Source: Candidatus Nitrosopumilus sp.
GTDB lineage: Archaea > Thermoproteota > Nitrososphaeria > Nitrososphaerales > Nitrosopumilaceae
DNA length: 5,017 nt
Assembly: GCA_029860565.1 (NCBI GenBank)
Contig: JAOUAY010000099.1
Coordinates: forward strand, 1 to 5,017
Direction of reading: 5' to 3'
Shown in pieces: positions 3,849 to 5,017 of the stretch (within the stretch, counting starts at the first letter, position 1; every line of letters begins with the position of its first letter). The translations under genes and the position numbers were made by a program. Under the pieces are notes generated by a model. The model searched no databases. It was not told the DNA's origin and was given only the letters and a program-made list of their open reading frames with translations.

Positions 3849-5017
3849 TTATTTTTTCTTTGATTTTGTTTTTGGTTGCTCAATTGCTGCTTGTGCTGCT
3901 GCTACTAGTGCAATAGGAATTCTATGTGGTGATGCACTTACATAATTTAGACCTACTTTGTGGCAGAATTTTATCGAATCTGGATCTCCTCCATGTTCCC
4001 CACAAATTCCAACCTCCATGTTTGAACGAATTCTACGTCCTGCAGCAACTCCCATTTTTATCAAGCTACCTACACCGTTAACATCAATTGATTGGAATGG
4101 GTTTCTCTCCAGTAATTCTTTTTCCATGTATTCTGGAAGGAATTTTCCTTCTACATCTTCTCTACTAAAACTAAATGTTCCCTGTGTCAAGTCATTAGTA
4201 CCGAAACTAAAGAATTCAGCAGTAGTTGCAAGTTCGTTTGCAGTTAAAGCTGCTCTTACCACTTCTATCATCGTACCAAAGTTAATTTTCAGTTTCATTT
4301 TGTGTTTTGTTTCCATCTCTTTTTTGATGGAGTCGTAAATTTTCTTAATGTGGTTTAGTTCTGCAATACTACTAATTTGTGGAATCATTATTTGTGGGTG
4401 GGCTTTAACCTTCTTTTTTGTCAATTCCACTAGTGCTTCAAATACTGCGCGAATTTGCATCTCGTATATTTCTGGATATGTGATTCCTACTCTTACTCCT
4501 CTGTGCCCCATCATTGGGTTGACTTCGGCAAGCTCACGTGCTCTCTTTAGAACAATCTTTACCTCGTTAGTTTCACTTGCTGCATTCTTTAATTCTAATT
4601 TGTGAATCTTTTCTACTAGTTCTTCAGGGTTTGGCAAGAATTCATGCAATGGTGGATCAAGTAATCTGATTGTAACTTCGTATCCTTCCATTGCCTTTAG
4701 GATTTCAATAAAGTCACTTTTTTGCAATTCTCCTAATTTTTTTAGAATTTTACTTCTCTCTTCAATATTTTCTGCCATTATCATTTCAACAAATAGATTG
4801 ATTCTATCACTGCCATTGAACATCCTCTCTGTTCTACACAAACCAATTCCTTTACCTCCAAATTCTCTTGCAAGTTTTGCACCTTCTGGAGTATCTGCGT
4901 TAGCTCTGATTCCTATCTTCTTTGCTTTTTGAGACCATTCTAAAATCTGTTTAAAATCGGATGTAAATTCTGGCTCTATTGTTGGAATGTCTCCTATGTA
5001 TACATTACCTGAACTAC
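3849..5017 (-). CDS. ppdK: Pyruvate phosphate dikinase, C-terminal part (5' end outside window)
   Basis: PPDK interconverts ATP, phosphate and pyruvate with AMP, pyrophosphate and phosphoenolpyruvate; in an autotrophic archaeon it most likely makes PEP for gluconeogenesis. The frame is open to the window edge, giving 388 residues of an enzyme usually near 870-890. It holds the end of the swivelling domain and the whole PEP/pyruvate-binding TIM barrel. Counting from the first full codon (5013-5015), visible motifs are IRANADTPEGAKLAREFGGKGIGLCRTE with Arg61, RLLDPPLHEF with Arg117 and Asp120, GHRGVRVG (170-177), GTMIEVVRAALTANE with Glu251, SFGTNDLTQ with Asn274, and GICGEHGGD with the catalytic Cys338. 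These correspond to Arg561, Arg617, Asp620, Glu745, Asn768 and Cys831 of the Clostridium symbiosum enzyme. The TTG at 4839-4841 (in LCRTE) is internal, not a start. The nucleotide-binding and phosphohistidine domains lie outside. IEVVR replaces the more usual IEVPR or IEIPR. The protein ends in a basic KTKSKKK tail. Confidence 0.97.
   Translation of the reverse strand, partial: SSGNVYIGDIPTIEPEFTSDFKQILEWSQKAKKIGIRANADTPEGAKLAREFGGKGIGLCRTERMFNGSDRINLFVEMIMAENIEERSKILKKLGELQKSDFIEILKAMEGYEVTIRLLDPPLHEFLPNPEELVEKIHKLELKNAASETNEVKIVLKRARELAEVNPMMGHRGVRVGITYPEIYEMQIRAVFEALVELTKKKVKAHPQIMIPQISSIAELNHIKKIYDSIKKEMETKHKMKLKINFGTMIEVVRAALTANELATTAEFFSFGTNDLTQGTFSFSREDVEGKFLPEYMEKELLERNPFQSIDVNGVGSLIKMGVAAGRRIRSNMEVGICGEHGGDPDSIKFCHKVGLNYVSASPHRIPIALVAAAQAAIEQPKTKSKKK

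Noticed and set aside
3670..4605. Three plus-strand open frames of 85-126 codons opposite PPDK and its 3' flank.
   Set aside because: PPDK is unambiguous on the minus strand; these are antisense shadows.
4839..4841. TTG as the start of a truncated PPDK.
   Set aside because: The frame continues upstream to the window edge with conserved PPDK sequence (IRANADTPEGAKLAREFG), so the TTG is an internal Leu codon.

Overview
The window looks like chromosomal DNA of an AT-rich archaeon, most likely an ammonia-oxidising thaumarchaeon (Nitrososphaerota) of the Nitrosopumilus type. Four things support this. A methylmalonyl-CoA mutase large subunit ends before any B12 domain and abuts a methylmalonyl-CoA epimerase gene. 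A PPDK lies nearby. A COG3620-like HTH plus CBS regulator is present. Promoter-like sites are TATA-type and sit close to start codons. The assignment is from protein resemblance and gene order; no database search was possible.

Layout. Positions 1-1404 (+) hold the 3' part of the methylmalonyl-CoA mutase large subunit, followed without any spacer by the epimerase. Positions 1443-1987 (-) hold two small genes: a 49-residue acidic protein, and a 111-residue protein with four CxxC pairs and a C-terminal membrane anchor. Positions 2148-2246 (+) hold a tiny CxCxC...GH protein. Positions 2247-2423 are non-coding and contain a perfect 14-bp palindrome. Positions 2424-2924 (-) encode a probable PD-(D/E)XK-like nuclease. 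Positions 2982-3693 (-) form a two-gene unit: a 31-codon ORF that overlaps the start of an HTH-CBS regulator. Positions 3849-5017 (-) hold the C-terminal part of pyruvate phosphate dikinase, whose 5' end is outside the window. No stretch over 300 bases lacks a gene; the longest gaps are 1988-2147, 2247-2423 and 3694-3848.

How the genes may work together. The mutase and epimerase interconvert the methylmalonyl-CoA epimers and succinyl-CoA, a step of the 3-hydroxypropionate/4-hydroxybutyrate carbon fixation cycle known in these archaea. PPDK would draw pyruvate towards phosphoenolpyruvate for gluconeogenesis. So central carbon genes flank a block of small, poorly characterised genes with zinc-binding, nuclease and regulatory features. 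The regulator's CBS pair could sense adenine nucleotides, and its position just downstream of PPDK makes a metabolic role conceivable, but nothing in the sequence proves it. I see no tRNA, rRNA, CRISPR array or insertion sequence, and no clear new multi-gene system. The most useful novel items are the three small ORFs and the nuclease-like protein.
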